This document shows, piece after piece, positions 40,405 through 50,222 of a DNA stretch of 64,000 nt. The stretch covers positions 1-64,000 of the forward strand of contig NZ_CAKKLP010000002.1 of the NCBI RefSeq assembly GCF_918698085.1. The letters are read 5' to 3'. How positions within the stretch are numbered: the first letter of the stretch is position 1; every line of letters begins with the position of its first letter. Below the pieces are notes generated by a model that was not told the DNA's origin, searched no databases, and saw nothing but the letters and a program-made list of their open reading frames with translations. The DNA is from Chryseobacterium sp. Bi04 (GTDB lineage Bacteria > Bacteroidota > Bacteroidia > Flavobacteriales > Weeksellaceae). Both the position numbers and the translations under genes were made by a program.

Positions 40405-42762
40405 ATGTTACATTATAGATCTAAAAACTATTTTTTTCTTTTAGTATTTTTATTGACTTCTATTGCTGTATTTTCTCAGACTTCACCTAGGAGAAAACCT
40501 CCAAAAGTGAAACCTTCTGCAGAAAGTCTAAGAGCAGGAACATTTATAGACATCAATGTACCTCCTTATGCGGCCTCCAATTATACTCCTGAATTATTGG
40601 TAAAGAATATCCTGATTAACGGAGGAACTAACTGTACTACAGCGAATGTATCCAATGTTACGGTATCACCCAATCAGGGGTTGGATAATGTAAACAGATT
40701 CTGGGGATATTTCAATAAAGGAACAGCTAATTTTCCTTTTACTGATGGTATTGTACTAACTACAGGGTATGCAAAAGAAGGGGGAAATACTTTCAATAGC
40801 CACCTTGGATCATCTCCCGGTTCAGGAAGTGATCCCGATCTTGTAGCAGCTATTAATCCACCCTATAATTTACAGGATGCGGTAGCTCTTGAATTCGATT
40901 TCGTTCCCAATTCTACTCAGGTGAAGTTTAATTATATATTTGCTTCCGAAGAATATGCTTCCAATTATCCGTGTACTGACTATACAGATGCCTTTGCTCT
41001 CCTATTGAAAAAGGTGGGAGATCCTACCTATACAAATCTTGCGGTATTGCCGGGTGGGGCAGGGCCTGTAAGTGTAACCAATATTGTCCCTGCGGGAAAT
41101 GGTTTTTCTTGCGGTCCCATCAATGCCACTTACTTTGGAGCCATGAATACTCCGCATGTTGGGATTAATTATAACGGTAGAACAACTCCTTTAACGGCTG
41201 TTGCTGATGTAATTCCAGGGCAGACCTATCATTTTAAAATGGTGCTGGCAGATGCGAGAGATCCGGGGTATGATTCGGCAGTTTTTTTAGAAGGAGGGTC
41301 TTTTGATATTGGAATTAAAATTGTAGACGGAACAGGAACTGCTTTACCCGGTACAATTAATATGTGTGATAATACGCCACAACAGCTTAAAGCACAGGTG
41401 GCAGCTATTCCCGGACTGACCTTCCAATGGTATAAAGATGGGGTTTTAATTCCCGGAGCAACCAATGCTATCTATACGGCAATCCAACCGGGAGTTTATC
41501 TTGTAAAAGTAATGATTCCGGGGAATCAGTGTCCGGGAGAAGCTACTATTACGATTATAGGAGGAACCAGCCCAACTGTACAGAATGCAGAAATGAAACT
41601 CTGTTCAACACCTACACTTAGTACATTCAATTTGGAAAATGCCAAGCCTATGATCAGTACTACACCGGGAGCTGTATTCCGTTTTTATACCACCCAGGCT
41701 GACGCGCAGGCTCAGAATAACAACTTCATTACGAATCTTACAAATTATAACGGAACTGATGGCCAGGTTTTATATGTAAATGTTTCCAACGGAGCATTCT
41801 GTAGTAAAATAGCCACACTTACTTTAAGAAAAGAAGAAACTCCTGTTGCCCTGCTTAAAGCTTCAAGATTGAAAATCTGTGTAGGAGAATCCTTGCTGCT
41901 GACGGCAGAAGGCGGGGTAACCTATCAATGGAATGATAATTCCGGGGCAGGAGCCATAAGAACAGTAAGTCCTACTCAGACCACCACTTATACAGTGTAT
42001 GCGATAGGAGCTCAGGGATGTAAATCTTTGCAGACGGCTACAGTGACCGTAGAAGTGGTGCCTGCTATAGTTTCTTCATTAAAAGGTGGGCATATCTGTC
42101 AGGGAGACAGGATTCTCTTAGATGCAGGTTCCGGACCTTCATATACCTATGAATGGAGTACAGGAGAAACCACCCAGGCTATTACAGTGGATACACCGGG
42201 TGAATATACGGTGACAATAAGTAATGGAGTGTGTTCCGAAGTGTTTAAGACTCAGGTAATTCGTGCTGTAATCCCGGCAATAACAAAAGTAGATTTTAAT
42301 GAGAATGGTACTTTGATTCTTACCGCAAGCAATCCGAGTAACGGAACTCTGGAATATTCAATAGATAACGGAGTGAGCTGGCAGTCTTCCAATGTATTTG
42401 GAAATGTACCTAAGAATAAGCTTATTTCCATTAGGGTTAGAGTTAAATATACAAGCTGTGAAGGATTCCTGGAGTATTTTACTTTTGTTATGAAAAATGT
42501 AATTACTCCAAACGGAGATAATATCAATGATGTAATTGACTTCAGAGGGGTGAGCAGCTATAATGGATTTAGTGGCTTTGTTTTTGACCGCTATGGAAGA
42601 GAGGTTTATAAGGCTGAAAAAATAAGACCTTATTGGGATGGTTATTTCCAGGGTAAACGACTGTCTACGGGTACTTACTGGTATCAGATAACTTATGAAG
42701 ATCCCGCCAGTAAACAGCCTACTGTAAAAACAGGCTGGATATTGCTTAAAAATATAGAGTAA
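40405..42762 (+). CDS. Choice-of-anchor L protein, T9SS type B cargo, paralogue 1
   Basis: 785 residues. Signal peptide (MLHYRSKNYFFLLVFLLTSIAVFSQ), a choice-of-anchor L domain (about 50-315, with SNVTVSPN, RFWGYFNKGT, FPFTDGIVLTTGYA and AVLPGGAGPVSVTNI), an Ig-like segment (CDNTPQQL...WYKDG), a QNAEMKLC module, one ICVGESLLLTAEGG module, an ICQGDRILLDAGSGPSY module, a beta module EYSIDNGVSWQ, and the type B sorting signal ITPNGDNINDVIDF with FDRYGREV and GWILLKNIE at the end. It should be secreted by T9SS and bound at the surface. Function unknown. First of three tandem paralogues. Confidence 0.88.
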   Translation: MLHYRSKNYFFLLVFLLTSIAVFSQTSPRRKPPKVKPSAESLRAGTFIDINVPPYAASNYTPELLVKNILINGGTNCTTANVSNVTVSPNQGLDNVNRFWGYFNKGTANFPFTDGIVLTTGYAKEGGNTFNSHLGSSPGSGSDPDLVAAINPPYNLQDAVALEFDFVPNSTQVKFNYIFASEEYASNYPCTDYTDAFALLLKKVGDPTYTNLAVLPGGAGPVSVTNIVPAGNGFSCGPINATYFGAMNTPHVGINYNGRTTPLTAVADVIPGQTYHFKMVLADARDPGYDSAVFLEGGSFDIGIKIVDGTGTALPGTINMCDNTPQQLKAQVAAIPGLTFQWYKDGVLIPGATNAIYTAIQPGVYLVKVMIPGNQCPGEATITIIGGTSPTVQNAEMKLCSTPTLSTFNLENAKPMISTTPGAVFRFYTTQADAQAQNNNFITNLTNYNGTDGQVLYVNVSNGAFCSKIATLTLRKEETPVALLKASRLKICVGESLLLTAEGGVTYQWNDNSGAGAIRTVSPTQTTTYTVYAIGAQGCKSLQTATVTVEVVPAIVSSLKGGHICQGDRILLDAGSGPSYTYEWSTGETTQAITVDTPGEYTVTISNGVCSEVFKTQVIRAVIPAITKVDFNENGTLILTASNPSNGTLEYSIDNGVSWQSSNVFGNVPKNKLISIRVRVKYTSCEGFLEYFTFVMKNVITPNGDNINDVIDFRGVSSYNGFSGFVFDRYGREVYKAEKIRPYWDGYFQGKRLSTGTYWYQITYEDPASKQPTVKTGWILLKNIE

Positions 42763-42775
42763 TTGAATTATCATT

Positions 42776-42808
42776 GAAAGACTGACTGTTTTGTCAGTCT
42801 TTCTTTTA
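42776..42808 (+). terminator. Rho-independent terminator
   Basis: Arms GAAAGACTGAC (42776-42786) and GTCAGTCTTTC (42793-42803), T-rich tail. Confidence 0.9.
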
Positions 42809-42906
42809 TTATTTTGAAATAAATAAAGTTGATATCCTATAATAAATAAACTTGCGTTAGTAATAATGTAAATTGGATTAAACTGAATTTTAATCAAAAA
42901 AAATAG

Positions 42907-42914
42907 TATTTTTG
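42907..42914 (+). promoter_or_regulatory. -7 box of anchor-L paralogue 2
   Basis: TATTTTTG, 16 bases before ATG 42931. Confidence 0.5.
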
Positions 42915-42930
42915 TTTAAAATAATATAAA

Positions 42931-45900
42931 ATGTTAAATAGGAGGAAAGGAAGTTTATTTTTTGCGTTATTTTTTATTTTTTTAGGAATCTTGGTCTCTT
43001 CTCAAAACAGAGATAGAGCAGAGATAGCCGTAAAACGGAGTTCTGCTTCAATGAGGGCGGGAGCTTATATTAACGTAAATACACCAAACTATCCTGAATC
43101 AGGCTATAATATTACACAGTTGGTAAAGGATGTTCTGATATCCGGAGGCGGATGTACGACTTCTACCGTAAATAATGTAACAGTATCTCCTAATCTGGCT
43201 CCGGGAAATTCGGAACGAAGCTGGGGATATTTTAATAAAGGTACTACCAATTTTCCTTTTAATAAAGGGATTATTCTTTCAACAGGATATGCAAACAAGG
43301 CAGGAAATGACTTTCAGGCAACACTGAGTGATGCGCTGCCTTCCGGTGGAGATAATGATCTGGCTACTGTATTGAATATTCCTAATAATCAATTGTTTGA
43401 TGCTACCTCTATAGAATTTGATTTTGTAGCTTCCTCTACCGAAATTTCATTCAGATATTTATTTGCATCCAAAGAATATCAGCTAAATTTCCCCTGTACC
43501 ATTACCGATGGATTTGCCCTTTTATTAAAAAAAATGGGTGATCCTACCTATACCAATCTGGCTGTGCTGCCAGCTGGAGCCGGACCGGTAAGTGTAAAAA
43601 ATATCCACCCTGCTTATCCCAATTGCGGGCCTATAAACGAAGCTTATTATGGTGGAACGAATACTGCTCAGATTGAAACTAATTTTAACGGGCGTACCAT
43701 TCCTTTAACAGCAAAAGCAACTGTTGTTCCGGGGCAGACTTATCATTTTAAAATGGTGCTTGCCGATTTCCAGGACCGTAATTTTGATACTGCCGTTTTT
43801 CTGGAAGCAGGATCATTTGATATTGGAGTAAAGATCCTGGATCCTGCAGGAGTACAGCTTCCTGCCTCTGTGAATATGTGTGACAATTCTCCACAGACCT
43901 TTACAGCATCTGTTCAGGGAGCTAACGTGACTTATCAATGGTTTTTAGGTGGCAATGCTATTGCAGGAGCTACGGGAGCCAGCTATACAGCTACACAACC
44001 CGGGGTATATTCTGTGAAGGTTTATATCCAGGGAAATACATGTCCGGGAGAAGCCAGTATTACCGTGGTAGGAGGAACATCTCCTACAGTGCAGAATGCC
44101 AGCTTAACTGCTTGTTATACTGCTGGAAATGCTATATTTAATTTACCATCGGCGCAAACATCTATAAGTACAACCCCTGGTGCTACTTTCCAATATTATA
44201 CTACACAGGCTGATGCGAATGCCGGAAATGCCAATACAATTCCTAATCCTACAACGTATCCAAGCGCAGGAGGTCAAACGGTTTATGTTCTGGTTAAAAA
44301 CGGTTTCTGTTCCAAAGTGGCTCAGCTCCAGTTGATAAAAGCACCGCAGATGACCGGAACTATTGCTCCTCCAGTGGTATTAACCTGTGTTAACTCACAG
44401 ACCACATTGGATGCATCTGCATCTGTTTACCCTGCTGGGGCTACATTTAACTGGACTACAACCGGAGGTAACATTGTGTCGGGAGGAAATACACTCACTC
44501 CCGTTGTCAATGCAGCCGGTACGTATACTTTAACAATATCTAATACTTTTCAGCCTGGAAATACTATCTGTACGGCTACCGCTACAGTGACTGTGACAGG
44601 TGACAGTGCTCCGCCGGCAACAGGCCTTACAGCAACTAAATTAAATATCTGTAACGGAGATTCTGTAGTGTTGACGGCCTCCGGAGGTACTACCTATAAC
44701 TGGGTAGGTCTTCCCGGAACAGGAAATACACAAACGGTATCACCTACCACTACTACCACATATTCGGTAACCGCGGTAGGAGCAAATGGCTGTGTATCTC
44801 AGAATCCTGCCACCATAACCATAGTGGTCTCTCAACCGTTTACAGCGCAAAATGCAACACTGCATAAATGTTATGAACCCGGATTAACCTATGATCTTAC
44901 AGAAGCACAAACTCAGATTACAACTGCGACAGGAGTTACTTTTGTTTATTACGTAAATCAGGCTGATGCCAATGCGGGGAATGCTAATTTTATTGCAACT
45001 CCAACAGCGTATTCACCACCGGGAAATCAAACGATATACGTTTTGGTAAGTAATGGAGGATGTAGCTACGTAGTTTCCCTGCAATTATTAAGAACAGCAG
45101 TAACTACTCTTACCATAGCACAGCCACAAACAGTTACCTGTACAACTCCTCAGGTTACTTTAAATGCTTCGGCTTCAGTAATACCTGTAGGATCTACCAT
45201 CACATGGACTACAACTGGAGGAACTATTGTATCGGGAGCTAATACGCTTAATCCTGTAGTAAGTGCGGGTGCTACTTATACACTAACTGTGACCAACGTG
45301 TCCCAGCCAGGTAATTTAAGCTGTACCTATACTTCGAATGTGACAGTTCCTCAGGATACCACATTACCCACTGCTGGTGTTACTTCTTCGCAACCCCGTA
45401 TATGTTTGGGGGAATCCGTAACATTGACAGCTACCGGTGGTGCTACTTATAACTGGACAGGACTTCCCGGAAACGGAAGTACACAAGTAGTTTCTCCGGG
45501 AACAACAACCGTATACACGGTTTATGCAGTAGGGGCTAACGGATGTGTTTCTGCAACACCGGCTACAGTTACTGTGGAGGTGGGACCCCCTATTGCGGGA
45601 ATATCAGCTTCAAAGTCAAAAATCTGTGAAGGCGAATCTGTTACATTAACAGCTACGGGAGGAATTACCTATAATTGGGTAGGTCTTCCCGGAAATGGAA
45701 ATACCCAGGTAGTTACTCCTCCAGTAGGCACTACTGAGTATTCTGTTTATGCATTGGGAGGAAATGGATGTAGCTCAGTAAATCCTGCTACAATAAAAAT
45801 TGAAGTGGTACCTGCTATAGTGTCTACTTTAAAAGATGTTTATGTATGTGCCGGAGATAGTGGTATTTTAGATGCCGGAGCCGGACTTAATTATACTTAT

Positions 45901-46509
45901 CTGTGGAGTACTGGTGCAACTACCCAGACAATCTCTGTTAATCTGCCGGGAACCTACAGTGTCACTATAAGTAATGGAACGTGCTCCAAAGTATTTTCAG
46001 CTCAGCTGATTAATCCTGATCTCCCTCAGTTTACGAATATAACCTATGAAAACCATGTTCTTACCCTTACAGCGAGTAATCCGACAGGAGGTATTTTAGA
46101 ATATTCTATTGATGGTGGGGCAACATGGCAACCCTCTAATATATTTTATAATACTTTAAATAATACAAACTATCACCTGATGGTACGTGTAGTTGGTGCA
46201 AAATGTGGTACATCACTGGATTACTTTACATTGGTTATCAGTAATGCCATTACTCCTAATATGGATGGTTTCAATGATACCATAGATTTTACAGGTATCA
46301 GTGGTTATAAAGATTTTGCTGCTTCTATTTTTGACCGGTACGGAGCAGAAGTATTTAAGGCAACAAAAGATAATGCAGTGTGGGTAGGTTCCATGAAAGG
46401 CTTAAACCTTCCTACCGGTACCTATTGGTATAGGGTACAGTGGGAAAATCCGGCCAGTAAAAAGCTGGAGCAACGTTCAGGCTGGATCTTATTGAAAAAC
46501 AGGAATTAA
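42931..46509 (+). CDS. Choice-of-anchor L protein, T9SS type B cargo, paralogue 2 (expanded)
   Basis: 1192 residues, about 400 longer than its two neighbours. Signal peptide (MLNRRKGSLFFALFFIFLGILVSSQ), choice-of-anchor L domain (about 50-310), then two copies of a ~250-residue block (about 386-636 and 637-890), each with a QNA-C-QADANAGNAN part, a LxASASV-TTTGG-IVSG part and an IC-G-SVVLTA/SVTLTA-GG part with NW-GLPG. A third ICEGESVTLTATGG module (about 897-965), the YVCAGDSGILDAGAG and EYSIDGGATWQ modules, and the type B signal ITPNMDGFNDTIDF close the chain. Surface-displayed; expanded stalk inferred. Confidence 0.88.
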   Translation: MLNRRKGSLFFALFFIFLGILVSSQNRDRAEIAVKRSSASMRAGAYINVNTPNYPESGYNITQLVKDVLISGGGCTTSTVNNVTVSPNLAPGNSERSWGYFNKGTTNFPFNKGIILSTGYANKAGNDFQATLSDALPSGGDNDLATVLNIPNNQLFDATSIEFDFVASSTEISFRYLFASKEYQLNFPCTITDGFALLLKKMGDPTYTNLAVLPAGAGPVSVKNIHPAYPNCGPINEAYYGGTNTAQIETNFNGRTIPLTAKATVVPGQTYHFKMVLADFQDRNFDTAVFLEAGSFDIGVKILDPAGVQLPASVNMCDNSPQTFTASVQGANVTYQWFLGGNAIAGATGASYTATQPGVYSVKVYIQGNTCPGEASITVVGGTSPTVQNASLTACYTAGNAIFNLPSAQTSISTTPGATFQYYTTQADANAGNANTIPNPTTYPSAGGQTVYVLVKNGFCSKVAQLQLIKAPQMTGTIAPPVVLTCVNSQTTLDASASVYPAGATFNWTTTGGNIVSGGNTLTPVVNAAGTYTLTISNTFQPGNTICTATATVTVTGDSAPPATGLTATKLNICNGDSVVLTASGGTTYNWVGLPGTGNTQTVSPTTTTTYSVTAVGANGCVSQNPATITIVVSQPFTAQNATLHKCYEPGLTYDLTEAQTQITTATGVTFVYYVNQADANAGNANFIATPTAYSPPGNQTIYVLVSNGGCSYVVSLQLLRTAVTTLTIAQPQTVTCTTPQVTLNASASVIPVGSTITWTTTGGTIVSGANTLNPVVSAGATYTLTVTNVSQPGNLSCTYTSNVTVPQDTTLPTAGVTSSQPRICLGESVTLTATGGATYNWTGLPGNGSTQVVSPGTTTVYTVYAVGANGCVSATPATVTVEVGPPIAGISASKSKICEGESVTLTATGGITYNWVGLPGNGNTQVVTPPVGTTEYSVYALGGNGCSSVNPATIKIEVVPAIVSTLKDVYVCAGDSGILDAGAGLNYTYLWSTGATTQTISVNLPGTYSVTISNGTCSKVFSAQLINPDLPQFTNITYENHVLTLTASNPTGGILEYSIDGGATWQPSNIFYNTLNNTNYHLMVRVVGAKCGTSLDYFTLVISNAITPNMDGFNDTIDFTGISGYKDFAASIFDRYGAEVFKATKDNAVWVGSMKGLNLPTGTYWYRVQWENPASKKLEQRSGWILLKNRN

Positions 46510-46533
46510 TAATATTATAAATGATACAGAATA

Positions 46534-46570
46534 ACAAAATCTTTCGGAAACGGAAGATTTTGTTTGTTTT
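46534..46570 (+). terminator. Rho-independent terminator
   Basis: Arms 46534-46546 and 46551-46563 (ACAAAATCTTTCG with complement, one G-T pair), GAAA tetraloop, T-rich tail. The remaining 270 bases to the next promoter hold no gene. Confidence 0.88.
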
Positions 46571-46836
46571 TAGAAGTCATACCGTGATTATATAGGTATG
46601 CAAATTCATACAAAAAATTAAAACAGAGATTTAGATTAATAGGATGTATCGGATCATTATGTTTTAATTCTGAATACTTTCTTTACCGCTATTTTTAATG
46701 GAATAAAGATGCGGAAGTTATTTATTAGCAAATAATAAATATTATCCAAAATAGCTTATGATAAGCTTTTATAGATGTATTTGTAGTTTTTTTATAAAAA
46801 AAAATAAATATGTATGTAGGATATTTAAAAAAAAAT

Positions 46837-46844
46837 TAAATTTG
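46837..46844 (+). promoter_or_regulatory. -7 box of anchor-L paralogue 3
   Basis: TAAATTTG, 15 bases before ATG 46860 and inside the longer frame from 46758, which argues for the downstream start. Confidence 0.55.
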
Positions 46845-46859
46845 TTGAAACAAAGTATT

Positions 46860-49235
46860 ATGCGAAGAAGATATCTACCGTTTTATTTATTCTTTTTAAT
46901 TGTTTCCAATTTTTTATACTCACAAGTACACGGACCCAGAAAGATTATTAAAAGTGTAAGGACCGAAGAATCCAGAAGGGCGGGTGTTTTTATTGATGTA
47001 AATGCTCCAAGTTATACTGAAACCAGTTATACCATAGAAAAGCTGGTGAAAGATGTTTTGATTTCATCAGGAACCAATACCTGTGTAACTCCCAATGTGA
47101 CCAACGTAAAGATTACGCCTAATCATGCTGTAGGAGATGCTAACAGGTCTTGGGGATACTTTAATAAGGCTACTACCAATTTCCCTTTTAAAGATGGTAT
47201 TATCCTTTCTACAGGATATGCCAGTAAAGCAGGGAATAGCTTCGATGATTATCTTAGTGATACCAACGGAGGAGGTACTGATTCCGACTTGGCTCAGGCT
47301 ACAGGAGCAACAGGAACACTGACTGATGCTGTGCTTTTGGAATTTGATTTCGTACCCACTACTTCTCAGATAAAGTTTAATTATATCCTGGCATCTCAGG
47401 AATATACTTCTACTTTTCCATGTAATTATGCGGATGCTTTTGCAATATTGCTAAGACCTACTTCGGGAGGACCTTATACCAATATGGCTGTACTTCCCAA
47501 TGGTGCCGGACCTGTAAGTATTACCAATATCCGCCCTGCAATTCCTGGAGGAGGAGGCTGTGCTGCTGTAAATGAACTATACTTTGCAGGATATAATACA
47601 GCCCATATTGAAACAAATTTTAACGGAAGAACAATTCCCCTTACCGCTACCGCTACCGTAACCCCAGGGCAGGAATATCATTTTAAAATGGTAATTGCCG
47701 ATTACGGACCTTATGGAGCCGATCATTCATATGACTCTGCGGTATTCCTTGAAGGAGGTTCTTTTAATATTGGAGTTGAGCTGCTGGATCCAAGCGGAGC
47801 TACATTGCCTTCTGATATTAATGTCTGTGATAATGTACCACAGGTGATTACAGCTTCTGTAAGTGATCCTAATTTGCTATATCAGTGGTATTTGAATGGA
47901 GTAGCGATTCCTAATGCTACAAGCAACACTATTACTGCTACACAACCGGGAAGTTATACTATTGAGGTAAGCGTTCCCGGGAATCCGTGTCCCGGAAAAG
48001 CATCTATTCAGATTCATGGTGGAACTACCCCACAAGCACAGGATGCAACTTTACTCCTCTGTACCACCCCGGATATTACCACCTTCGATTTAAGTACGAT
48101 CATGCCTTCAATAAGCCCAACACCAGGTGCTGTATTCAAATTTTATGTTGACCAGGCAGATGCTATTGCCCAAAACGGGAATAATATCCAGAATATATTG
48201 AATTATAACGGTACAGATGGCCAGATTTTATACGTAGTGGTTTCAAACGGAGGTTTCTGCAGTAAAATGATAGAGCTGAAATTGCTAAAAGAGGCAACAC
48301 CTACCGCAAAATTAAAATCATCCAAGATAAAAATATGCCCGGGAGAATCTGTGACGCTTTCTGCTGAAGGAGGAACAACTTATTTCTGGGATAATTTCCC
48401 AGGTACCGGAAGTACACAGACTGTTACATTGCATCAGACTACTGTTTTTACCGTTTATGCAATAGGACCAAAAGGATGCAGATCCCTGAATCCTGCAACC
48501 ATCAGAATAGAGGTTACTCCTGAAATTACTACTCCTTTGCATGATGTGGAAATGTGCGTTGGTGACAAAGTAACTCTGGATGCCGGAGCAGGTCCTAATT
48601 ACAAATACCTTTGGAGTACCGGTGAGACCACACGGAGAATTGAAGTAGACCAATGGGGAATTTATACCGTAGAAATTGATAACGGAATCTGTAAAAAGTT
48701 ATTCTCTGTTAAAGTGATGGGGGCGGCTACACCTTATGTTACAGCAGTTAATTATGATGGGGCTAAAAAAACAATGGTGATTATAGCTGAAAATCCTCCA
48801 ATGAATAATACACCAAGCAAACTGGAATATTCTATAGATGATGGCATTACATGGCAGGAATCTAATGTTTTTACAGGACTTTTAGATAATACCACGTATA
48901 CTATCCTGGTAAGAAGAGTAGGAACTCATTGTGTGGGAACTTTAGACTTCTTTACCTTTAAAATCAATAACATTATTACTCCGAATGACGACGGAATAAA
49001 TGATGTGCTGGATCTTAAAGCTCTTGGGGAATTTAAGAACTTCACAGGTTCTATTTATGACAGATATGGCGTAGAAGTATTCAGGTTCTCAAAAGAAAAT
49101 CCTGTATGGAATGGAACTGTTGTAGGAAAGAGACTTCCAACAGCTACCTACTGGTATAAGTTTAATTTTGAATACCCTAAATCCAAAGCTCAGATGAATT
49201 CATCAGGGTGGATTATGCTGAAAAACAGGGAGTAA
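46860..49235 (+). CDS. Choice-of-anchor L protein, T9SS type B cargo, paralogue 3
   Basis: 791 residues from ATG 46860, where the signal peptide begins (MRRRYLPFYLFFLIVSNFLYSQ). Same order as paralogue 1: anchor-L domain (about 45-320; RSWGYFNKAT, FPFKDGIILSTGYA, AVLPNGAGPVSITNI), Ig-like segment (CDNVPQVI...WYLNG), QDATLLLC module, one ICPGESVTLSAEGG module, MCVGDKVTLDAGAGPNY, EYSIDDGITWQ, and the type B signal ITPNDDGINDVLDL ending GWIMLKNRE. Secreted surface protein of unknown role. Own promoter and terminator, so the three paralogues can be expressed separately. Confidence 0.88.
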   Translation: MRRRYLPFYLFFLIVSNFLYSQVHGPRKIIKSVRTEESRRAGVFIDVNAPSYTETSYTIEKLVKDVLISSGTNTCVTPNVTNVKITPNHAVGDANRSWGYFNKATTNFPFKDGIILSTGYASKAGNSFDDYLSDTNGGGTDSDLAQATGATGTLTDAVLLEFDFVPTTSQIKFNYILASQEYTSTFPCNYADAFAILLRPTSGGPYTNMAVLPNGAGPVSITNIRPAIPGGGGCAAVNELYFAGYNTAHIETNFNGRTIPLTATATVTPGQEYHFKMVIADYGPYGADHSYDSAVFLEGGSFNIGVELLDPSGATLPSDINVCDNVPQVITASVSDPNLLYQWYLNGVAIPNATSNTITATQPGSYTIEVSVPGNPCPGKASIQIHGGTTPQAQDATLLLCTTPDITTFDLSTIMPSISPTPGAVFKFYVDQADAIAQNGNNIQNILNYNGTDGQILYVVVSNGGFCSKMIELKLLKEATPTAKLKSSKIKICPGESVTLSAEGGTTYFWDNFPGTGSTQTVTLHQTTVFTVYAIGPKGCRSLNPATIRIEVTPEITTPLHDVEMCVGDKVTLDAGAGPNYKYLWSTGETTRRIEVDQWGIYTVEIDNGICKKLFSVKVMGAATPYVTAVNYDGAKKTMVIIAENPPMNNTPSKLEYSIDDGITWQESNVFTGLLDNTTYTILVRRVGTHCVGTLDFFTFKINNIITPNDDGINDVLDLKALGEFKNFTGSIYDRYGVEVFRFSKENPVWNGTVVGKRLPTATYWYKFNFEYPKSKAQMNSSGWIMLKNRE

Positions 49236-49256
49236 AAAATAAAAATATATAGCCAA

Positions 49257-49289
49257 AAAAGCCTTTCAGTACATCTGAAAGGCTTTTTG
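49257..49289. terminator. Terminator between paralogue 3 and convergent rsmA
   Basis: Perfect 13-bp arms AAAAGCCTTTCAG (49257-49269) and complement (49275-49287), five-base loop, T tail. Confidence 0.92.
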
Positions 49290-49360
49290 CTGTAATCAAA
49301 ATAGATCAGGTTGTTTATATTAAACTAAAAATTAATTACTATAAAACATTGAAATATAAC

Positions 49361-50131
49361 CTATTGATTTTCTTTCCAAAGTTTGGTGAAGCTTATAAAA
49401 TCTGCGACACTAAGCTCTTCCGCTCTTTTGTCTAAAAATTCATGTGTTTTTAAAGCTTCAGGTATATTCAAAACTTTTAATGCATTCGAAAGTTTTTTTC
49501 TCCTCTGGTTAAATCCTGCTTTTACAATCTGTTTAAATAAGACTTCATTACCACTTAAGCCTTCCTTCGGATTTCTCGTAAGTCTGATAACCCCGGATTT
49601 TACCTTCGGTGGCGGGTTGAAGACGTTCTCATGAACTGTAAACAGATAAGTGACGTCATAATAGGCCTGAATCAAAACAGAAAGAATACCGTAATCTTTA
49701 GTTCTTGGTACAGCTGCCGTCCTTTCGGCAACTTCTTTTTGGAACATCCCTACCATCTCAGGAATGAGCCCATAATAATCCACGATTTTAAATAATATCT
49801 GAGAAGAAATATTATAAGGGAAATTTCCAATGATAGCAATCTGCTCATCCTTGATAAAATTAAAGTCCTGTTTCAGAAAATCTCCTACAAAAGTATTTTC
49901 TGTAATACTGGAATAGTTCTTTTTCAGGTATTCAATAGATTCCGTGTCTATTTCTGCGAGATAAATATTCTGATCTTTTTCAAGAAGATACTTGGTGAGA
50001 ACTCCCATACCGGGGCCTACTTCCATGATGTTGGTATAGTTCTCAAAACTAAGACCTTCTACTATTTTTCTTGCGATGTTTTCATCTGTCAGAAAGTGCT
50101 GACCAAGATGTTTTTTTGCTTTTACACTCAA
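49361..50131 (-). CDS. rsmA: 16S rRNA (adenine1518/1519-N6)-dimethyltransferase
   Basis: 256 residues, standard length for RsmA/KsgA. Motifs: KKHLGQHFL at the N-terminus, MEVGPGMGVLT (motif I, about 37-47), the acidic DTES segment, and the catalytic NFPYNISS (motif IV, about 103-110). It dimethylates two adjacent adenines near the 3' end of 16S rRNA during 30S maturation. Divergent from ftsX with 91 bases between them. Confidence 0.95.
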   Translation of the reverse strand: MSVKAKKHLGQHFLTDENIARKIVEGLSFENYTNIMEVGPGMGVLTKYLLEKDQNIYLAEIDTESIEYLKKNYSSITENTFVGDFLKQDFNFIKDEQIAIIGNFPYNISSQILFKIVDYYGLIPEMVGMFQKEVAERTAAVPRTKDYGILSVLIQAYYDVTYLFTVHENVFNPPPKVKSGVIRLTRNPKEGLSGNEVLFKQIVKAGFNQRRKKLSNALKVLNIPEALKTHEFLDKRAEELSVADFISFTKLWKENQ

Positions 50132-50222
50132 AGTTTTTTATGATTTTATTAACAGTGATTTTCTCTTTTTCGTCCCAAATTTCGGAAGATTTTTTCTATT
50201 TTAGCCAAAAATTTTAATATTA

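Noticed and set aside
42358..42897. 179-codon minus-strand frame across the end of paralogue 1
   Set aside because: Overlaps the conserved T9SS type B signal and a terminator; no coding character.
46758..46859. Upstream start for anchor-L paralogue 3
   Set aside because: The extension is Cys/Lys/Phe-rich AT-spacer translation, a -7 box lies within it, and the signal peptide starts at 46860.
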